Shown: positions 16,965-27,055 of the stretch, in pieces | Position numbering within the stretch: the first letter of the stretch is position 1 | Layout: the number at the start of each line of letters is the position of its first letter | Source: an uncultured Desulfobacterales bacterium | GTDB lineage: Bacteria > Desulfobacterota > Desulfobacteria > Desulfobacterales > SpSt-501 | Reading direction: 5' to 3' | DNA: 64,000 bases | Assembly: GCA_938048455.1 (NCBI GenBank) | Contig: CALIUY010000021.1 | Span: forward strand, 62,001 to 126,000 | Notes under the pieces: generated by a model | The model's database searches: none | What the model saw: the letters and a program-made list of their open reading frames with translations, nothing else | Told to the model about the DNA's origin: nothing | Translations under genes and position numbers: made by a program

Positions 16965-19508
16965 TCAACGGACCAGGCCGCCGTAAACGCGGAGCAACCG
17001 CGCGGGCAGCCCGCACACGTCCGTGATCACGTGGTGCCGCGCCCTGCCGTAGAGCCGGTCCAACCGCGCATCGGCGGGATGGTTGACCGTAACCGCATGG
17101 AAGCGGATCCCTCGGGAGGCAAGCTCGGAGAGCGCCCGACGGGTATCGCCGATCGCCCGCTCCGCCCGATAGCCCGTGTCGTTGGGAAAGCCGTCGCTCA
17201 GGAGCACGAGCAGGCGCAGGCGCGCGGGCTGCTCGTCCAGACGCCGGGCGGCATGACGCAGGGCGGCCCCCAGGCGCGTGTTGCGCCGCGGGGTAAGCCC
17301 CCCGATGCGGCCGCGGACCTCTTCCGAAAGCGGCTCGGCAAAGGACTTGACGACTTGATATTCCACGTGGTGGCGCCCCGCGCCGGAAAAGGCGGCGATG
17401 GCGAAAGGGTCCCCCAGCCGCCCCAGCGCCTCGCAGAGCAGCACCAGGGCCTCCCGCTCGACCGCGAGCACGCTCGCCCCGGCGCCGGGGACCGGTTGCG
17501 CGGTCGAACGCGAGACATCCACGAGGAAGAGAACGGCCATATCCCGCCGGTCGGGGAGATGTTTGACGAAGATCCGCTCCTCGGGGGCCTCCCCCCGTCG
17601 GAGGTCGACGGCATAATCGAGGAGCCGGCCGTGATCGAAGGCGTCCCCTTCGCACCAGCCCCGGAGCCGCCGGAGCCCCGCGGGGCGCAGCCGCTCGAAC
17701 GCCCGCCGCGTCGCCCGCAGGAGCGAGGCCCGCCGCGCGCGCACCTCAGCATAGAAATCGGACGGGCCGGCCGGCGCCGCACTCTCGTGCACGGTGACAT
17801 GATCGGGGAGATAATCCCTCAGCTCCACGTCCCATTCCGGGTAACGCCACCCCGGCGCCGCCTCGCCTTCCGGGCCCGCCGGGGGGGCGGGGACGGCCTC
17901 CGCCGCGGAGGACCTGGGCCCGTCCTCTGCGGGCCGGCCGTCGCCGGCGCGGCCGAGCTTTCGGATCCGGCAGACCGGAGCCGTCTGCGGAATCGGTTCC
18001 GGGGGCCGGCGCCACTGGCCGGCGCCGCCCGGCAGACCGCGGCGGAAAAGCCGGTCGGCCACGGCGGCGGACTGCCGCCGGTGGGCGGGATGCGGCCAGG
18101 GCCGCCAGCCGAAAGGCACCTTAAGCCGCCGGCCGGCCCCGTTTCCCGAAAGAAAGCGGGCGAGCGGCCGATAGGCGTCCGCGACACAGCGCAGGGTGTC
18201 GGCCGTCGAACCGGCCGGCGAGAGCCCCGCGGCCAGGCGTCGGGCGAGTGCGCCGGCGACGCGGGCTTCGTCGTCCCCTTCCCCCTCGCCGAGCAGGAGC
18301 AGGCGGAGCAGAGCGCCGAGCGAGACCCCCTCCGCCATCGCCGGCCCCGGCTCGCGGTGCAGCGCCTCGCCGTAGCGCCGCGCCAGGCCGGGGTATTGCG
18401 CCTGCAGACAGCGGACGAGGCGGACGATTTCAAACAGCGCGAAGAGCTCGCCCGCAAACTCCGGGTCCGCGAACGCGCTGAGAACGCCTTCGAGGCCGGA
18501 ATCGGCCTGCGGCCCGGAGAAAACGGGCAGGAAAGTCCCGAACTCGTAGAGCGAGGTCTCGAGTCCCGCAAGCAGCCGGTAGAGGTCCTCGTTTCCGCGG
18601 CGGTCGCTCTCGCGGTCGATTTCTTCGGGCAGAAACAGGTTCCGCCCGTCGGAAAGAACCATCCTTCCCGGCTCGACCGCGACGGCCGACTCCGACAACG
18701 GCCGCACGGCAAGCGGTTTGCCGAGGCGGGCCCCCAGGTAGCGGATCAGCCGCGGCCGCAAATCCGCGAGCCGGGCGCCTCGCCCGCAGCGAGTGGCTTC
18801 CCGCTGCGCCCCCTCCGTTTCGAGGGCGAGAAAGGCCTGGGCGGCTGACCGGCCGCGGCGGCGGAAGACCTCCTCGGCTTGGGCGACGAAACCGCAGAGA
18901 TCCTCCCCGTCGGGTGCCGGCAGGCCGCGCTCGAGGCCGGCGAGAAAGGGCTCGAGCAACAGGCGGTCGAGGCGGGCGAGATCCCGAAGCGCTCGCAGCG
19001 CCCCGGTGTGGGGCCGGCGCGCGAGCCGCTCGAAGGCGGGCGGAAACGTACGGCTGAAGCGCCGGATGTCCTCGTGGGAGGGGCGGCCGCGGGCGACGGC
19101 CTCGAGCGTCTCGAGGACGAGCCGCGCGGCGTCCGACGGGGGCGGGGAAAGCGCAAGCCACCGCGGCAGGCCGGAGAGCAACCCCTGGAGCGCCTGCAGA
19201 CCGATCGCGGCGAGGCCGTCCCAGACGCGGAAGAACCGCCGGGCGACCTCAGGCTCCGGGTGGAGAAGCACGCCGGGGAGAATTTCGGCGAGCAGCCGGC
19301 CCTGGGCGGCTCCGGCCGCACCGGCCTGCCGCACGGCACGGTGGAACAGCCGCCGCAGCGCTGCCCGTCCGGGGCCCTCAAGGAGATCGTAGGCCGCCCG
19401 GACCGCTTCCCCGAAGGCGGGCTCCAGCGCCGAGGCCCAGGCAGCATCGGCAGCGGCCGGGTCCCCGAGCGGCGGGGTCGGCGGCGAGGACTTCGTCTCA
19501 AGCGACAT
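16965..19508 (-). CDS. VWA-domain protein, NorD/CbbO type
   Basis: An 847-residue cytoplasmic protein. The N-terminal two-thirds is helical with no obvious motif and a low-complexity, Pro/Ala-rich stretch around 490-545. The C-terminal ~190 residues are a von Willebrand A domain with the metal-binding MIDAS motif DVSRS (664-668) and LLSDGFPND. In the NorD/CbbO family this protein pairs with a MoxR-type AAA+ ATPase (NorQ/CbbQ) to activate a metalloenzyme such as nitric oxide reductase or RuBisCO. Its start overlaps the end of the NorQ-like gene by 11 nt. The target enzyme is not in the window. Confidence 0.85.
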   Translation of the reverse strand: MSLETKSSPPTPPLGDPAAADAAWASALEPAFGEAVRAAYDLLEGPGRAALRRLFHRAVRQAGAAGAAQGRLLAEILPGVLLHPEPEVARRFFRVWDGLAAIGLQALQGLLSGLPRWLALSPPPSDAARLVLETLEAVARGRPSHEDIRRFSRTFPPAFERLARRPHTGALRALRDLARLDRLLLEPFLAGLERGLPAPDGEDLCGFVAQAEEVFRRRGRSAAQAFLALETEGAQREATRCGRGARLADLRPRLIRYLGARLGKPLAVRPLSESAVAVEPGRMVLSDGRNLFLPEEIDRESDRRGNEDLYRLLAGLETSLYEFGTFLPVFSGPQADSGLEGVLSAFADPEFAGELFALFEIVRLVRCLQAQYPGLARRYGEALHREPGPAMAEGVSLGALLRLLLLGEGEGDDEARVAGALARRLAAGLSPAGSTADTLRCVADAYRPLARFLSGNGAGRRLKVPFGWRPWPHPAHRRQSAAVADRLFRRGLPGGAGQWRRPPEPIPQTAPVCRIRKLGRAGDGRPAEDGPRSSAAEAVPAPPAGPEGEAAPGWRYPEWDVELRDYLPDHVTVHESAAPAGPSDFYAEVRARRASLLRATRRAFERLRPAGLRRLRGWCEGDAFDHGRLLDYAVDLRRGEAPEERIFVKHLPDRRDMAVLFLVDVSRSTAQPVPGAGASVLAVEREALVLLCEALGRLGDPFAIAAFSGAGRHHVEYQVVKSFAEPLSEEVRGRIGGLTPRRNTRLGAALRHAARRLDEQPARLRLLVLLSDGFPNDTGYRAERAIGDTRRALSELASRGIRFHAVTVNHPADARLDRLYGRARHHVITDVCGLPARLLRVYGGLVR

Positions 19509-20298
19509 CGGCGATCAGGTCTTCGAGCGTCTCCAAGAGATGCCCGTCGTCGGTCAGCGGCAAGCAAACCGCCGTACGCACCGCCTCGCGGAAGTCGATC
19601 CCGGCGCGCAGCAGGCGGCCGGCCTGGATGAGCAGCCGCGTCCCGGCGCCCTCGGCGAGCCCCTGTTCGCGCAGGTGGCGGATCCTGCCGCCCAAGGCCA
19701 CAAGCCGGGAGGCGACCTCCGGGGCGACGCCGGACTCCTCGGCCACGATCCTCGCCTCCTGCTCCGGCGGCGGGTAGTCGAATTCGAGGGCGACGAACCG
19801 TTGCCGGGTGCTCGGCTTCAGATCCTTCAGGACCGACTGGTAGCCGGGGTTGTAGGAGATGACCATCAGAAAGTCGGGATGCGCGGTCAGCAGCTCGCCC
19901 GTCTTGTCGATCACCATGCGGCGGCGGTTGTCCGTCAGCGGGTGGATGACGACGGTGGTGTCCTTGCGCGCCTCCACCACCTCGTCCAAGTAGCAGATGG
20001 CGCCGTGGCGCACGGCGAGGGTGAGCGGCCCGTCCACCCAGACGGTTTCGTTGCGCTGGAGCAGGTAGCGGCCGACCAGGTCCGAGGCGAAGAGATCCTC
20101 GTGGCAGGCGACGGTGACGAGCGGGCGGCCGAGGCGATGGGCCATGTACTCGACGAAACGGGTCTTGCCGCAGCCCGTCGGGCCTTTGAGGAGAACCGGC
20201 AGACGGGCCTTCCAGGCGGCCTCGAAGATCTCGACCTCGGCGCCGCGGCGCAAATAAAACGGGGGGCGGGGAATCCGATAGGCATCGATCGGGCTCAT
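19498..20298 (-). CDS. MoxR-family AAA+ ATPase, NorQ/CbbQ type
   Basis: A 266-residue AAA+ protein with Walker A GPTGCGKT (39-46), Walker B ICYLDE (101-106), the MoxR-typical [19 protein letters not shown] segment, and a C-terminal lid containing the CbbQ/NirQ-type region. Family members form hexamers that, with the VWA partner, remodel or insert cofactors into enzymes. The ATG at 20298 has GAGGA upstream. It starts the three-gene minus-strand operon with the VWA protein and the 148-residue unknown. Neither norCB nor RuBisCO genes are present here. Confidence 0.88.
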   Translation of the reverse strand: MSPIDAYRIPRPPFYLRRGAEVEIFEAAWKARLPVLLKGPTGCGKTRFVEYMAHRLGRPLVTVACHEDLFASDLVGRYLLQRNETVWVDGPLTLAVRHGAICYLDEVVEARKDTTVVIHPLTDNRRRMVIDKTGELLTAHPDFLMVISYNPGYQSVLKDLKPSTRQRFVALEFDYPPPEQEARIVAEESGVAPEVASRLVALGGRIRHLREQGLAEGAGTRLLIQAGRLLRAGIDFREAVRTAVCLPLTDDGHLLETLEDLIADVA

Positions 20299-20409
20299 GG
20301 CGACCGTCCTCGGGATGCGGCTTGTCAACGCCGGGGAATCGACGTAGAATGAGATTGTATCCGAACCTCCGCCGCTTGCAAGCCCGCCCGGCGGAACGGA
20401 CGATCCGGG

Positions 20410-21597
20410 ATGACCGACCCCGAGCCTCCTCCCATACACCGCCTGCGCGAAGACGACCGCGAATTCCTCCTCCTGGGGACGGCGCATGTCTCGGCCGCCT
20501 CCGTGCGGCTGGTCGAGGAGACGATCCGCGACTGGCGGCCCGACACGGTGTGCCTCGAGCTCTGTGCCTCCCGCTACCAGGCCCTGCGCCAGCGGGAGCG
20601 CTGGCGGGACACCGACATCGTGCGGGTGCTGCGCCAAAGAAAGGCCTCGGTCCTGCTCGTCAACCTGCTGCTCGCCTCTTTTCAAAAGCGCATCGCCCAG
20701 GGACTCGAGGTGGAGCCCGGCGCGGAAATGCGGCGCGCGGCCGAGGCCGCCGAGGAGCTCGGGGCGCAGATCCGCCTCGTCGACCGCGACATCCGCGTGA
20801 GCCTCACCCGGCTGTGGCGTCGGCTCCGTTTCCGCGAGCGTTTCCGCCTGCTCTACGAGCTCGCTCACGCCCTGTTCGTCCCCCCCGCGGTCGACCCGGA
20901 GGAGATCGAGCGCCTCAAGCGCCGGGATGTGCTCGAGGCGATGCTGGCCGAAATCGGCCGCACCGTGCCGACGCTGAAACGGGTGCTGCTCGACGAGCGC
21001 GATGGCTTTCTCGCGGCCAAGATCCGGCAGGCGCCGGGAACGAGGGTTCTCGCCGTGGTGGGCGCGGGCCACCTGCCGGGGATCCTCGCCCGCTGGGGCG
21101 AGCCGCAGGATCTCGAGGCGCTCGAGGCGGTCCCGCCGCCGGGGCGCTTCGGCCGCCTGTTCTCCTGGTCCGTACCGGCCCTGCTGCTTGCCCTCCTCGC
21201 GGCGGGATTCGCCTTCGGCGGCGGCCGGGCGGGAGCGGACATGATCACGCTCTGGGTCCTCAGCACGGGGCTTCTCTCCGGGTTCGGGGCGGCGATCGCG
21301 CTTGCCCACCCGGTGACGATTCTCTCCGCGGTGCTCGCCGCCCCGGTGACGACCCTCCACCCGCTGGTCGCCGCCGGCTGGGTGTCGGGCTTCGTGGAGG
21401 CCTTCTCGCGCCGCCCGCGCGTGCGGGATCTCGAAGCTCTCCCCGAGGACATTCTTTCCGTGCGCGGCTTCTGGCGCAACCCGCTGACGCGCATCCTCCT
21501 CGTGGTGCTCTTCACCAACCTCGGCGCGGCCTTAGGGGTGATGATCGCCTTCCCCCTGCTGATGGGGCTGCTGACGCGATTCGGCGGATGGCGGTGA
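20410..21597 (+). CDS. TraB/PrgY-like membrane protein
   Basis: A 395-residue protein whose N-terminal ~230 residues form a TraB domain with the hallmark GTAHVS motif (23-28) and the CLELC segment, and GAGHLPG (about 218-224). The C-terminal part (about 252-395) has four or so hydrophobic helices. The TraB/PrgY group has been linked to inhibition of peptide pheromones in enterococci and may be a metalloprotease fold related to ChaN/GumN; its role in other bacteria is not settled. It overlaps the next gene by 10 nt. Confidence 0.85.
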   Translation: MTDPEPPPIHRLREDDREFLLLGTAHVSAASVRLVEETIRDWRPDTVCLELCASRYQALRQRERWRDTDIVRVLRQRKASVLLVNLLLASFQKRIAQGLEVEPGAEMRRAAEAAEELGAQIRLVDRDIRVSLTRLWRRLRFRERFRLLYELAHALFVPPAVDPEEIERLKRRDVLEAMLAEIGRTVPTLKRVLLDERDGFLAAKIRQAPGTRVLAVVGAGHLPGILARWGEPQDLEALEAVPPPGRFGRLFSWSVPALLLALLAAGFAFGGGRAGADMITLWVLSTGLLSGFGAAIALAHPVTILSAVLAAPVTTLHPLVAAGWVSGFVEAFSRRPRVRDLEALPEDILSVRGFWRNPLTRILLVVLFTNLGAALGVMIAFPLLMGLLTRFGGWR

Positions 21598-22364
21598 AGG
21601 ACCGAACCCTCCGGCTTTCCGCCCTCGCCGCGGGGATCATCGTTTTCGCCGCGGGCTGCGCGGCCCCGCCGACGCCCTTCCGGTCCGAGCCTTCCGCTGT
21701 CCGCCCCCGGCCGGCCCTGCCTTCCCTGCGTTTCACCATCCAGGTGGGGGCTTTCCTGCAGATCGACAACGCCGTGCGCCTGACGGAGCGGCTCCTCGCC
21801 GAACGGCTCTCCGCCTACCACTTCATCGACGAATCCGGCTTCTACAAGGTGCGTATCGGAAACTTTCCCTCGCGGGAGGCGGCCGTCTCCGAAGCCGGCC
21901 GGTTGCAACGGCGGCGGCTGATCGAAGACTATTTCATCATCGCCCCCGAGGACTACCCTCTGGGCCGCGAAGGAGGGGCGACCGAAGAGCAATTCCGGGC
22001 CGAGATCGTGCGCACGGCGAAGCGCTTTATCGGCGTCCCCTACCGCTGGGGCGGGGACTCCACCGTGACGGGGTTCGACTGCAGCGGCCTGACCCGCGTG
22101 GTCTACGGCTTAAACGGCCTCGAGCTGCCGCGGACCTCCGGAGAGCAGTGGCGGGCCGGGCGCCCCCGCGAGCGCCGTGCGCTCGCGCACGGCGACCTCG
22201 TCTTTTTCGCCACCAAAGGCGGCTCCCGGGTCTCCCACGTGGGGATCTATCTCGGCGGGGAGGATTTCCTCCACGCGCCCCGGCCGGGAAGCCGCATCCG
22301 CGTCGACTCCCTCGGGGACGATTTCTACCGCCGCACCTTCGTCGGGGCGCGCACCTATCTCTAA
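21588..22364 (+). CDS. Lipoprotein with SPOR and NlpC/P60 domains
   Basis: A 258-residue cell-wall hydrolase. The signal peptide ends in the lipobox FAAGC, so C24 is the likely lipidation site. Residues about 48-120 resemble a SPOR domain (FTIQVGAFLQIDNA, FYKVRIGNFPSR), which binds denuded glycan. Residues about 135-258 are an NlpC/P60 endopeptidase with C165 (FDCSGL), H217 (SHVGIYLG) and H229 (LHAP) as the catalytic residues, expected to cleave D-gamma-glutamyl-diaminopimelate bonds. The ATG at 21588 overlaps the TraB stop. Its stop overlaps the purN stop by 4 nt, so the genes converge. Confidence 0.9.
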   Translation: MAVKDRTLRLSALAAGIIVFAAGCAAPPTPFRSEPSAVRPRPALPSLRFTIQVGAFLQIDNAVRLTERLLAERLSAYHFIDESGFYKVRIGNFPSREAAVSEAGRLQRRRLIEDYFIIAPEDYPLGREGGATEEQFRAEIVRTAKRFIGVPYRWGGDSTVTGFDCSGLTRVVYGLNGLELPRTSGEQWRAGRPRERRALAHGDLVFFATKGGSRVSHVGIYLGGEDFLHAPRPGSRIRVDSLGDDFYRRTFVGARTYL

Positions 22365-23182
22365 GGGTGCTCCGGCGCCTTGCCCGGCGCGGCCGGGGCG
22401 ATGACCACGACCGTCCGCTCCACCCGCCCGCCGGGCAGCTCCCAGACCCGGCGCTCGGTGCGCAACCGCCCCTCGGCGAAGAGCCGGATGCACTCGGGAT
22501 AGAGGCGCCATTCCTGCTCGAGCCCCTTGCGCCGCACCGCCTCCAGGGTGTCCCCCTCCTCGATGGGAAAGGCCCGCTGGCCGATGATCGGTCCGGTGTC
22601 CTCGCCGTAATCGACGAAATGCACCGTGCACCCCCCCACCTTGCACCCGTAGCGGAAGGTGTCGCCGTAGCCGTCGGTGCCGGGGAAGGCGGGCAGCAGG
22701 GCCGGATGAATGTTCATGATGCGCGGGGGGTTGCACCCGGCGTTTACGCGGTCGATGAAGTAGGGGGTGAGGATGCGCATGAACCCGGCCAGCACCAGAA
22801 GGTCGAAAGGGTAAGGGCGCATGGCCGCGAGCAGCTCGGCCTCGGCCGCGGCGCGCGAGACGAGAAAGCGCTCGAGCCGCGGCGGCTCGGTCCCTCCCGG
22901 CCGCAGCCGCTGCCGGGCGCACGCCTCGGCGAGCGAAAAATCCTCCGGCGGCCGGGCTTGCGGGGGATCGTGCGCAAAACGCTGCAGGATCTCCCGGTAG
23001 GCGACGACGAAGGTCGGCACCCCCCGGGCGCGGGCCCGCTCGAGGCCTTTCGCCTCGGGGTTGTCGGAGCCGACGAAGACGACCCGCGCGGGAAGGCGGC
23101 CTTCCTGGATGGCATCGAGGATCGCCTGCAGGTTGGTCCCCCCTCCGGAAACGAGGACCCCCAGTCGGATGGGTTCGGGCAT
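22361..23182 (-). CDS. purN: Phosphoribosylglycinamide formyltransferase with an insertion
   Basis: Transfers a formyl group from 10-formyl-THF to GAR in purine synthesis. The catalytic residues are all visible: N157 and H159 (MNIHPALLP) and D195 (EDTGPII). At 273 residues it is about 60 longer than usual; much of the extra length is an insertion around residues 66-118, between the LVSGGGTNLQA/GSDNP N-terminal part and the FDLLVLAGFMRIL core, plus a C-terminal tail of about 20 residues. The start ATG at 23182 is supported by AAAGGA upstream. Identity is firm; the function of the insertion is unknown. Confidence 0.92.
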   Translation of the reverse strand: MPEPIRLGVLVSGGGTNLQAILDAIQEGRLPARVVFVGSDNPEAKGLERARARGVPTFVVAYREILQRFAHDPPQARPPEDFSLAEACARQRLRPGGTEPPRLERFLVSRAAAEAELLAAMRPYPFDLLVLAGFMRILTPYFIDRVNAGCNPPRIMNIHPALLPAFPGTDGYGDTFRYGCKVGGCTVHFVDYGEDTGPIIGQRAFPIEEGDTLEAVRRKGLEQEWRLYPECIRLFAEGRLRTERRVWELPGGRVERTVVVIAPAAPGKAPEHP

Positions 23183-23241
23183 GGCGCACGTCCTTTCCCC
23201 GCCGCGCCCTCCTGGCGGGCGGCCGCGGCGGGCGGGTTTGG

Positions 23242-23270
23242 TTGACATCCCAGGGGGGAGACCGTATTAT
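23242..23270 (+). promoter_or_regulatory. Near-consensus sigma70 promoter for trxA
   Basis: TTGACA at 23242-23247, a 17-bp spacer, and TATTAT at 23265-23270. It lies 37 bp before the thioredoxin start and is the best vegetative promoter in the window. Confidence 0.75.
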
Positions 23271-23306
23271 CCCCCAACTTTGGTTGCAAGAAAGGAAGCA
23301 TCGCTC

Positions 23307-23633
23307 ATGGCCGACGGCATTCTGGAACTCGAGGACGGCACGTTCGAGGCCGAAGTGTTGAAAAGCGAAAAGCCGGTGCTGGTCGATTTCTGGGCCCCCT
23401 GGTGCGGGCCCTGCAAGGCGATCGCGCCCGTGGTGGAAGACCTCGCCAAGCACTACGCGGGCAAGATCAAATTCGCCAAATGCAACGTCGACAACAACCC
23501 GGTCACCCCCGGCAAGTACGGCATCAAGGCCATTCCGACGCTGATCTTCTTCAAAAATGGCAACGTGGTCAACCAGATCACGGGTATGGTCGCCAAGGCC
23601 AAGCTTGAAGAAGCCCTCCAAAAACTCCTCTGA
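23307..23633 (+). CDS. trxA: Thioredoxin
   Basis: A 108-residue disulfide reductase with the canonical active site W32-CGPC-K (C33/C36), the cis-proline region KAIPTLIFF and the terminal helix. It reduces cytoplasmic disulfides using electrons from thioredoxin reductase. The AAAGGA site precedes the ATG and a strong promoter lies just upstream. The BamD-like gene follows 49 nt later on the same strand. Confidence 0.96.
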   Translation: MADGILELEDGTFEAEVLKSEKPVLVDFWAPWCGPCKAIAPVVEDLAKHYAGKIKFAKCNVDNNPVTPGKYGIKAIPTLIFFKNGNVVNQITGMVAKAKLEEALQKLL

Positions 23634-23682
23634 TCGCACCGGGGTCGCGCCGCAAGAGGGTCTTCCGCTCCCCGGTGAAGCG

Positions 23683-24480
23683 GTGGGGGCAGACCGGTCC
23701 GCCTTTCCCCGCGGGAGGCGCCTGGTCGTTGTCGGGTTGTGCCTGGTTCTGCTGGCACCCGCCGCCTGCACGACGCTCCGCGAAACCGCCTCCGACATCA
23801 AGAAGAGCGTGACCGGCCTTTTCGGCGGCAGCGACGAACAGCTGAGCGCCGAGGAACTCGCGCTGCGCGGCATGGAGGCCTATGACGCCGGAAATTACCG
23901 CCGCGCCGTCGAGCATTTTCAGAAGCTCAAGGACATCTATCCGTTTTCCCGTTACGCCATCCTGGCCGAGTTGAAGCTGGGCGATGCCCACTACCGCCTC
24001 GAGCAGTACGAGGACGCGCTCTTCGCCTACGAGGAATTCGAAAAACTCCATCCCCGCAACGAGGCCGTGCCCTACGTCATCTACCAGATCGGCCGCTGCC
24101 ATTTCGACCGCATCTCGACTCCCGATCGCGATCCGACCCCGGCCCGGAAGGCCCTGGAGGCTTTCGAGCGTCTGCAGCAGCAATTCCCCGGCGATCCCTG
24201 GGCCCGGCGCGCGGCCGATCACGTCATCGCCTGCCAGAAAACGCTCGCCGCTCACGAGTTCGGCGTGGGCCGTTTCTATTTTAAGGCGGGTTACTATCGC
24301 GCCGCCCTGGAGCGCTTCCGGGCCGTCGTCACCCGTTACCCGGATGTGGGCTTTCATCAACCGGCCCTCGAGCTGATCGTCCAGTGCGAAAGCCGCCTCG
24401 CCCAGGCCTCCTCCCGACCCGCCGGGTCTTTCCGGGATCCGTCGCCACCGTCCTCCCCCTGGGCCCCGGACAACGGCTGA
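23683..24480 (+). CDS. bamD: Outer membrane assembly lipoprotein, BamD-like
   Basis: A 265-residue TPR lipoprotein of the BamD/YfiO family, part of the complex that inserts beta-barrel proteins in the outer membrane. From the GTG start at 23683 the protein has a signal peptide with a lipobox-like APAAC (C29 as lipid site, with an atypical Pro at -3), then tetratricopeptide-like repeats between about 60 and 245 (AYDAGNYRRAVEHFQKLKD, KLGDAHYRLEQYEDALFAYE). The exact start is uncertain because no strong ribosome binding site is visible. The C-terminal ~20 residues are Ser/Pro-rich. Confidence 0.85.
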   Translation: MGADRSAFPRGRRLVVVGLCLVLLAPAACTTLRETASDIKKSVTGLFGGSDEQLSAEELALRGMEAYDAGNYRRAVEHFQKLKDIYPFSRYAILAELKLGDAHYRLEQYEDALFAYEEFEKLHPRNEAVPYVIYQIGRCHFDRISTPDRDPTPARKALEAFERLQQQFPGDPWARRAADHVIACQKTLAAHEFGVGRFYFKAGYYRAALERFRAVVTRYPDVGFHQPALELIVQCESRLAQASSRPAGSFRDPSPPSSPWAPDNG

Positions 24481-24504
24481 GCCCGCTAGGCGACGAGGAA
24501 GCTC

Positions 24505-24534
24505 TTGCCTTTTGTGCCGGATTTGTGCCATAAG
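24505..24534 (+). promoter_or_regulatory. Possible promoter for rpmB
   Basis: TTGCCT at 24505-24510 and CATAAG at 24529-24534 with an 18-bp spacer, 53 bp before the rpmB start. Both boxes match consensus at four of six positions, so this is tentative. Confidence 0.3.
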
Positions 24535-24587
24535 AGTACGTTGTGGTTTTCCGTTCCGTGAAGGAAAATCGGGAGGCATTACGAATC

Positions 24588-24779
24588 ATGGCCAAGCAAT
24601 GCGATGTCTGCGGCAAACGGCCGCTCGTGGGCAGCCACATCAGCCATGCGCATAACGTGACCAAGCGACGCTTCGACCCCAACCTGCAGCGCGTGCGGGC
24701 GTTGACCGACGGAGGTGTGCGCCAGATGACCGTCTGCACCGCCTGCCTGAAGGCCGGCCGGGTCCAGAAAGCCCCCTGA
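24588..24779 (+). CDS. rpmB: 50S ribosomal protein L28
   Basis: A 63-residue ribosomal protein beginning [12 protein letters not shown]. It carries two CxxC pairs (CDVC near the start and CTAC near the end), the zinc-binding form of L28. A GGGAGG site lies upstream of the ATG at 24588; an earlier in-frame ATG would add 15 residues not found in the family. It is a single-gene unit convergent with rel. Confidence 0.95.
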   Translation: MAKQCDVCGKRPLVGSHISHAHNVTKRRFDPNLQRVRALTDGGVRQMTVCTACLKAGRVQKAP

Positions 24780-24875
24780 GGGACCGTCGGACAACCGAGA
24801 GCAGATCCGCGGACCGCCGCGCTCCGAGCGACGGCCGCGCACGCCTATCCTCCCTTCCGGGTTCCCCGCCTCCCT

Positions 24876-27017
24876 TCATGAGACCCGCCAGGCGTCCTGC
24901 ACCTGCTTGACCCGGCGCACCGCCCCCAGGATGCGCTCGAGATGGTCCTTATCCCGCACCATGATCGTGAAGCGGCTCTCCACCACCCGATTTTCCCGGG
25001 TGTCGGAGGCGGCGTGCAGGATGTTGGCCCCGAGCTTGCTGATGTTGCCTACCAGATCGGCGAGCAGCCCCATGCGGTCGGTGGAGATCACCTGGATCTT
25101 CACCGGGAAGGTGTCCGTGGTCTCGAGGTTCCACTCGACCTCGATCTGCCGCTCCGGGTTGCTGCGCAGGGCGTTCACGCAGCCTGCCCGGTGCACGGTC
25201 ACGCCGAAGCCCTGGGTGATGTAGCCGATGATCGGATCGCCGGGCACCGGCTGGCAGCAGCGGCCGAACTTGATCAGGATGTCCTCCATGCCCCGCACCA
25301 GAACCCCGCCCCGGGGTTTGCGGCGTCGCACGCGGCTCATCAACTTTCCGAGGATGGAGCCGGGCTCGTCCGTCAAAGCGGCGGAAGGCAGAAACGGCCG
25401 CACCACCTGCAGCGGCGTCACCTTGCCGTAGCCCACGGCGGCGACGAGGTCGTCGAAGGTCTTGTAGCCGAGCGACGCGGTGACCGCCTCCATCTTCTCC
25501 GATCGGCTCCACTGCAGGAAATTCTGCCGCTCCTTGCGGAAGGCCTTTTCCAGCATTTCGCGCCCGAGGCTGATGCTGCGCTCGCGCTCCTGGGTCTTGA
25601 TCCACTGGCGGATCTTGGAGCGCGCCTTGATCGTCCGCACGAACTTGAGCCAGTCCTTGCTCGGATGGTGATGGTGGGCGGTCAGGATCTCGACGATGTC
25701 GCCCGTCTGCAGCTCGGTGGTGAGGCTGACCATCTGGCCGTTCACCCGGGCGCCGACGCAGCGGTGGCCGATCTCGGTGTGAATCAAGTAGGCGAAATCG
25801 ACGGGGGTGGATCCCTTCGGCAGGGCGCGGATGTCCCCTTTCGGCGTGAAAACATAGACCTCATCCGGAAAGAGGTCGATGCGCACGTTTTCCAGAAACT
25901 CGCCCGCATCGCGGAAGTTCTCCTGGTTCTCGACGATGTCCTGGATCCAGGCGAGCTTCTGGAGCAGATCCTCGTCGAAGCGCTGCCCCTCCTTGTAGCT
26001 CCAGTGGGCGGCGATGCCCGACTTGGCGATGCGGTCCATCTCCCAGGTGCGGATCTGAATCTCGATCCGCTCGCCCGACGGCCCGATGACCGTGGTGTGG
26101 AGCGACTGGTACATGTTCGGCTTGGGCCGGCCGATATAGTCCTTGAACTTGAAATCGATCGGCTTCCACATCGAATGGATGAGCCCCAGGGCCTCGTAGC
26201 ATTGGGGCACGGTGTCGAGGATGATCCGGAACGCGGTGAGGTCGTAGATCTGGTCGAAGCTCAGGTTCTGCTTCTTCATCTTCGAGAAGATGCTGTAGAA
26301 ATTCTTGCTGCGGCCGAGCACTTCCGCCTTTAAGTTCATCTCCTCGAGCCGACGGCGGATGATGCCGCGCATCTTTTCGATGTAGGCCTCGCGCTCGCTG
26401 CGTGAGGTGGCCACCCAGTGTTCGATCTGGGCGTATTCCTCGGGGTGGAGGTATTTGAAGGCGTTTTCCTCGAGTTCGGTCTTGATCCAGTAAATCCCCA
26501 ATCGTCCGGCGATGGGGGCGTAGATGTCCATCGTCTCCTGGGCGATCTCACGGCGCTTCTCCGGCGAATGGAAGCGCAGCGTGCGCATGTTGTGCAGGCG
26601 GTCGGCGAGCTTGATCAGGATGACCCGGATGTCGCGCGCCATGGCGAGAAACATCTTGCGCAGGTTCTCGGCCTGACGCTCGCGCGAGGAAACGGTGGGG
26701 ATTTGGCTGAGCTTGGTCACCCCCGAGACGAGGCCGAGCACTTCCCCCCCGAAAAGCTCGCGCAACTCGTCGGGCTGCGCGCCGGTGTCCTCGAGCACGT
26801 CGTGGAGCAGCCCGGCGGCGACGCTGACGACGTCAAGGCGCATCTCCGCCAGAATGTGGGCGACCTCGAGGGGATGCAGCAGATAGGGCTCCCCCGAAAG
26901 CCGCACCTGGCCGGCATGGACGCGTGCGGAGTAAACGTAGGCCCGCTCGACGAGATCCAGAGGCGACTCCGGCGCGTAGGAGGCGATCTTGTCGAGGATT
27001 TCGTTGATCCGGATCAT
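24876..27017 (-). CDS. rel: Bifunctional (p)ppGpp synthetase/hydrolase, Rel/SpoT family
   Basis: A 713-residue stringent-response enzyme. In order: HD hydrolase domain with HDVLED (H72, D73, E76, D77) intact, a (p)ppGpp synthetase domain (about 200-370, with YDLTAFRIILD), a TGS domain (about 385-445, VYVFTPKGDIRALPKG), a helical and zinc-finger-like region, and a C-terminal ACT domain (about 640-713). The intact HD motif indicates hydrolase activity and the complete synthetase region supports bifunctionality. The ATG at 27017 begins the HD domain without extra sequence. It is the last gene of an ispG-proS-rel transcript. Confidence 0.95.
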   Translation of the reverse strand: MIRINEILDKIASYAPESPLDLVERAYVYSARVHAGQVRLSGEPYLLHPLEVAHILAEMRLDVVSVAAGLLHDVLEDTGAQPDELRELFGGEVLGLVSGVTKLSQIPTVSSRERQAENLRKMFLAMARDIRVILIKLADRLHNMRTLRFHSPEKRREIAQETMDIYAPIAGRLGIYWIKTELEENAFKYLHPEEYAQIEHWVATSRSEREAYIEKMRGIIRRRLEEMNLKAEVLGRSKNFYSIFSKMKKQNLSFDQIYDLTAFRIILDTVPQCYEALGLIHSMWKPIDFKFKDYIGRPKPNMYQSLHTTVIGPSGERIEIQIRTWEMDRIAKSGIAAHWSYKEGQRFDEDLLQKLAWIQDIVENQENFRDAGEFLENVRIDLFPDEVYVFTPKGDIRALPKGSTPVDFAYLIHTEIGHRCVGARVNGQMVSLTTELQTGDIVEILTAHHHHPSKDWLKFVRTIKARSKIRQWIKTQERERSISLGREMLEKAFRKERQNFLQWSRSEKMEAVTASLGYKTFDDLVAAVGYGKVTPLQVVRPFLPSAALTDEPGSILGKLMSRVRRRKPRGGVLVRGMEDILIKFGRCCQPVPGDPIIGYITQGFGVTVHRAGCVNALRSNPERQIEVEWNLETTDTFPVKIQVISTDRMGLLADLVGNISKLGANILHAASDTRENRVVESRFTIMVRDKDHLERILGAVRRVKQVQDAWRVS

Positions 27018-27055
27018 GCGTCCGTCGCCCCGCCGCCGGGGTGCCGGCGGCGGGA

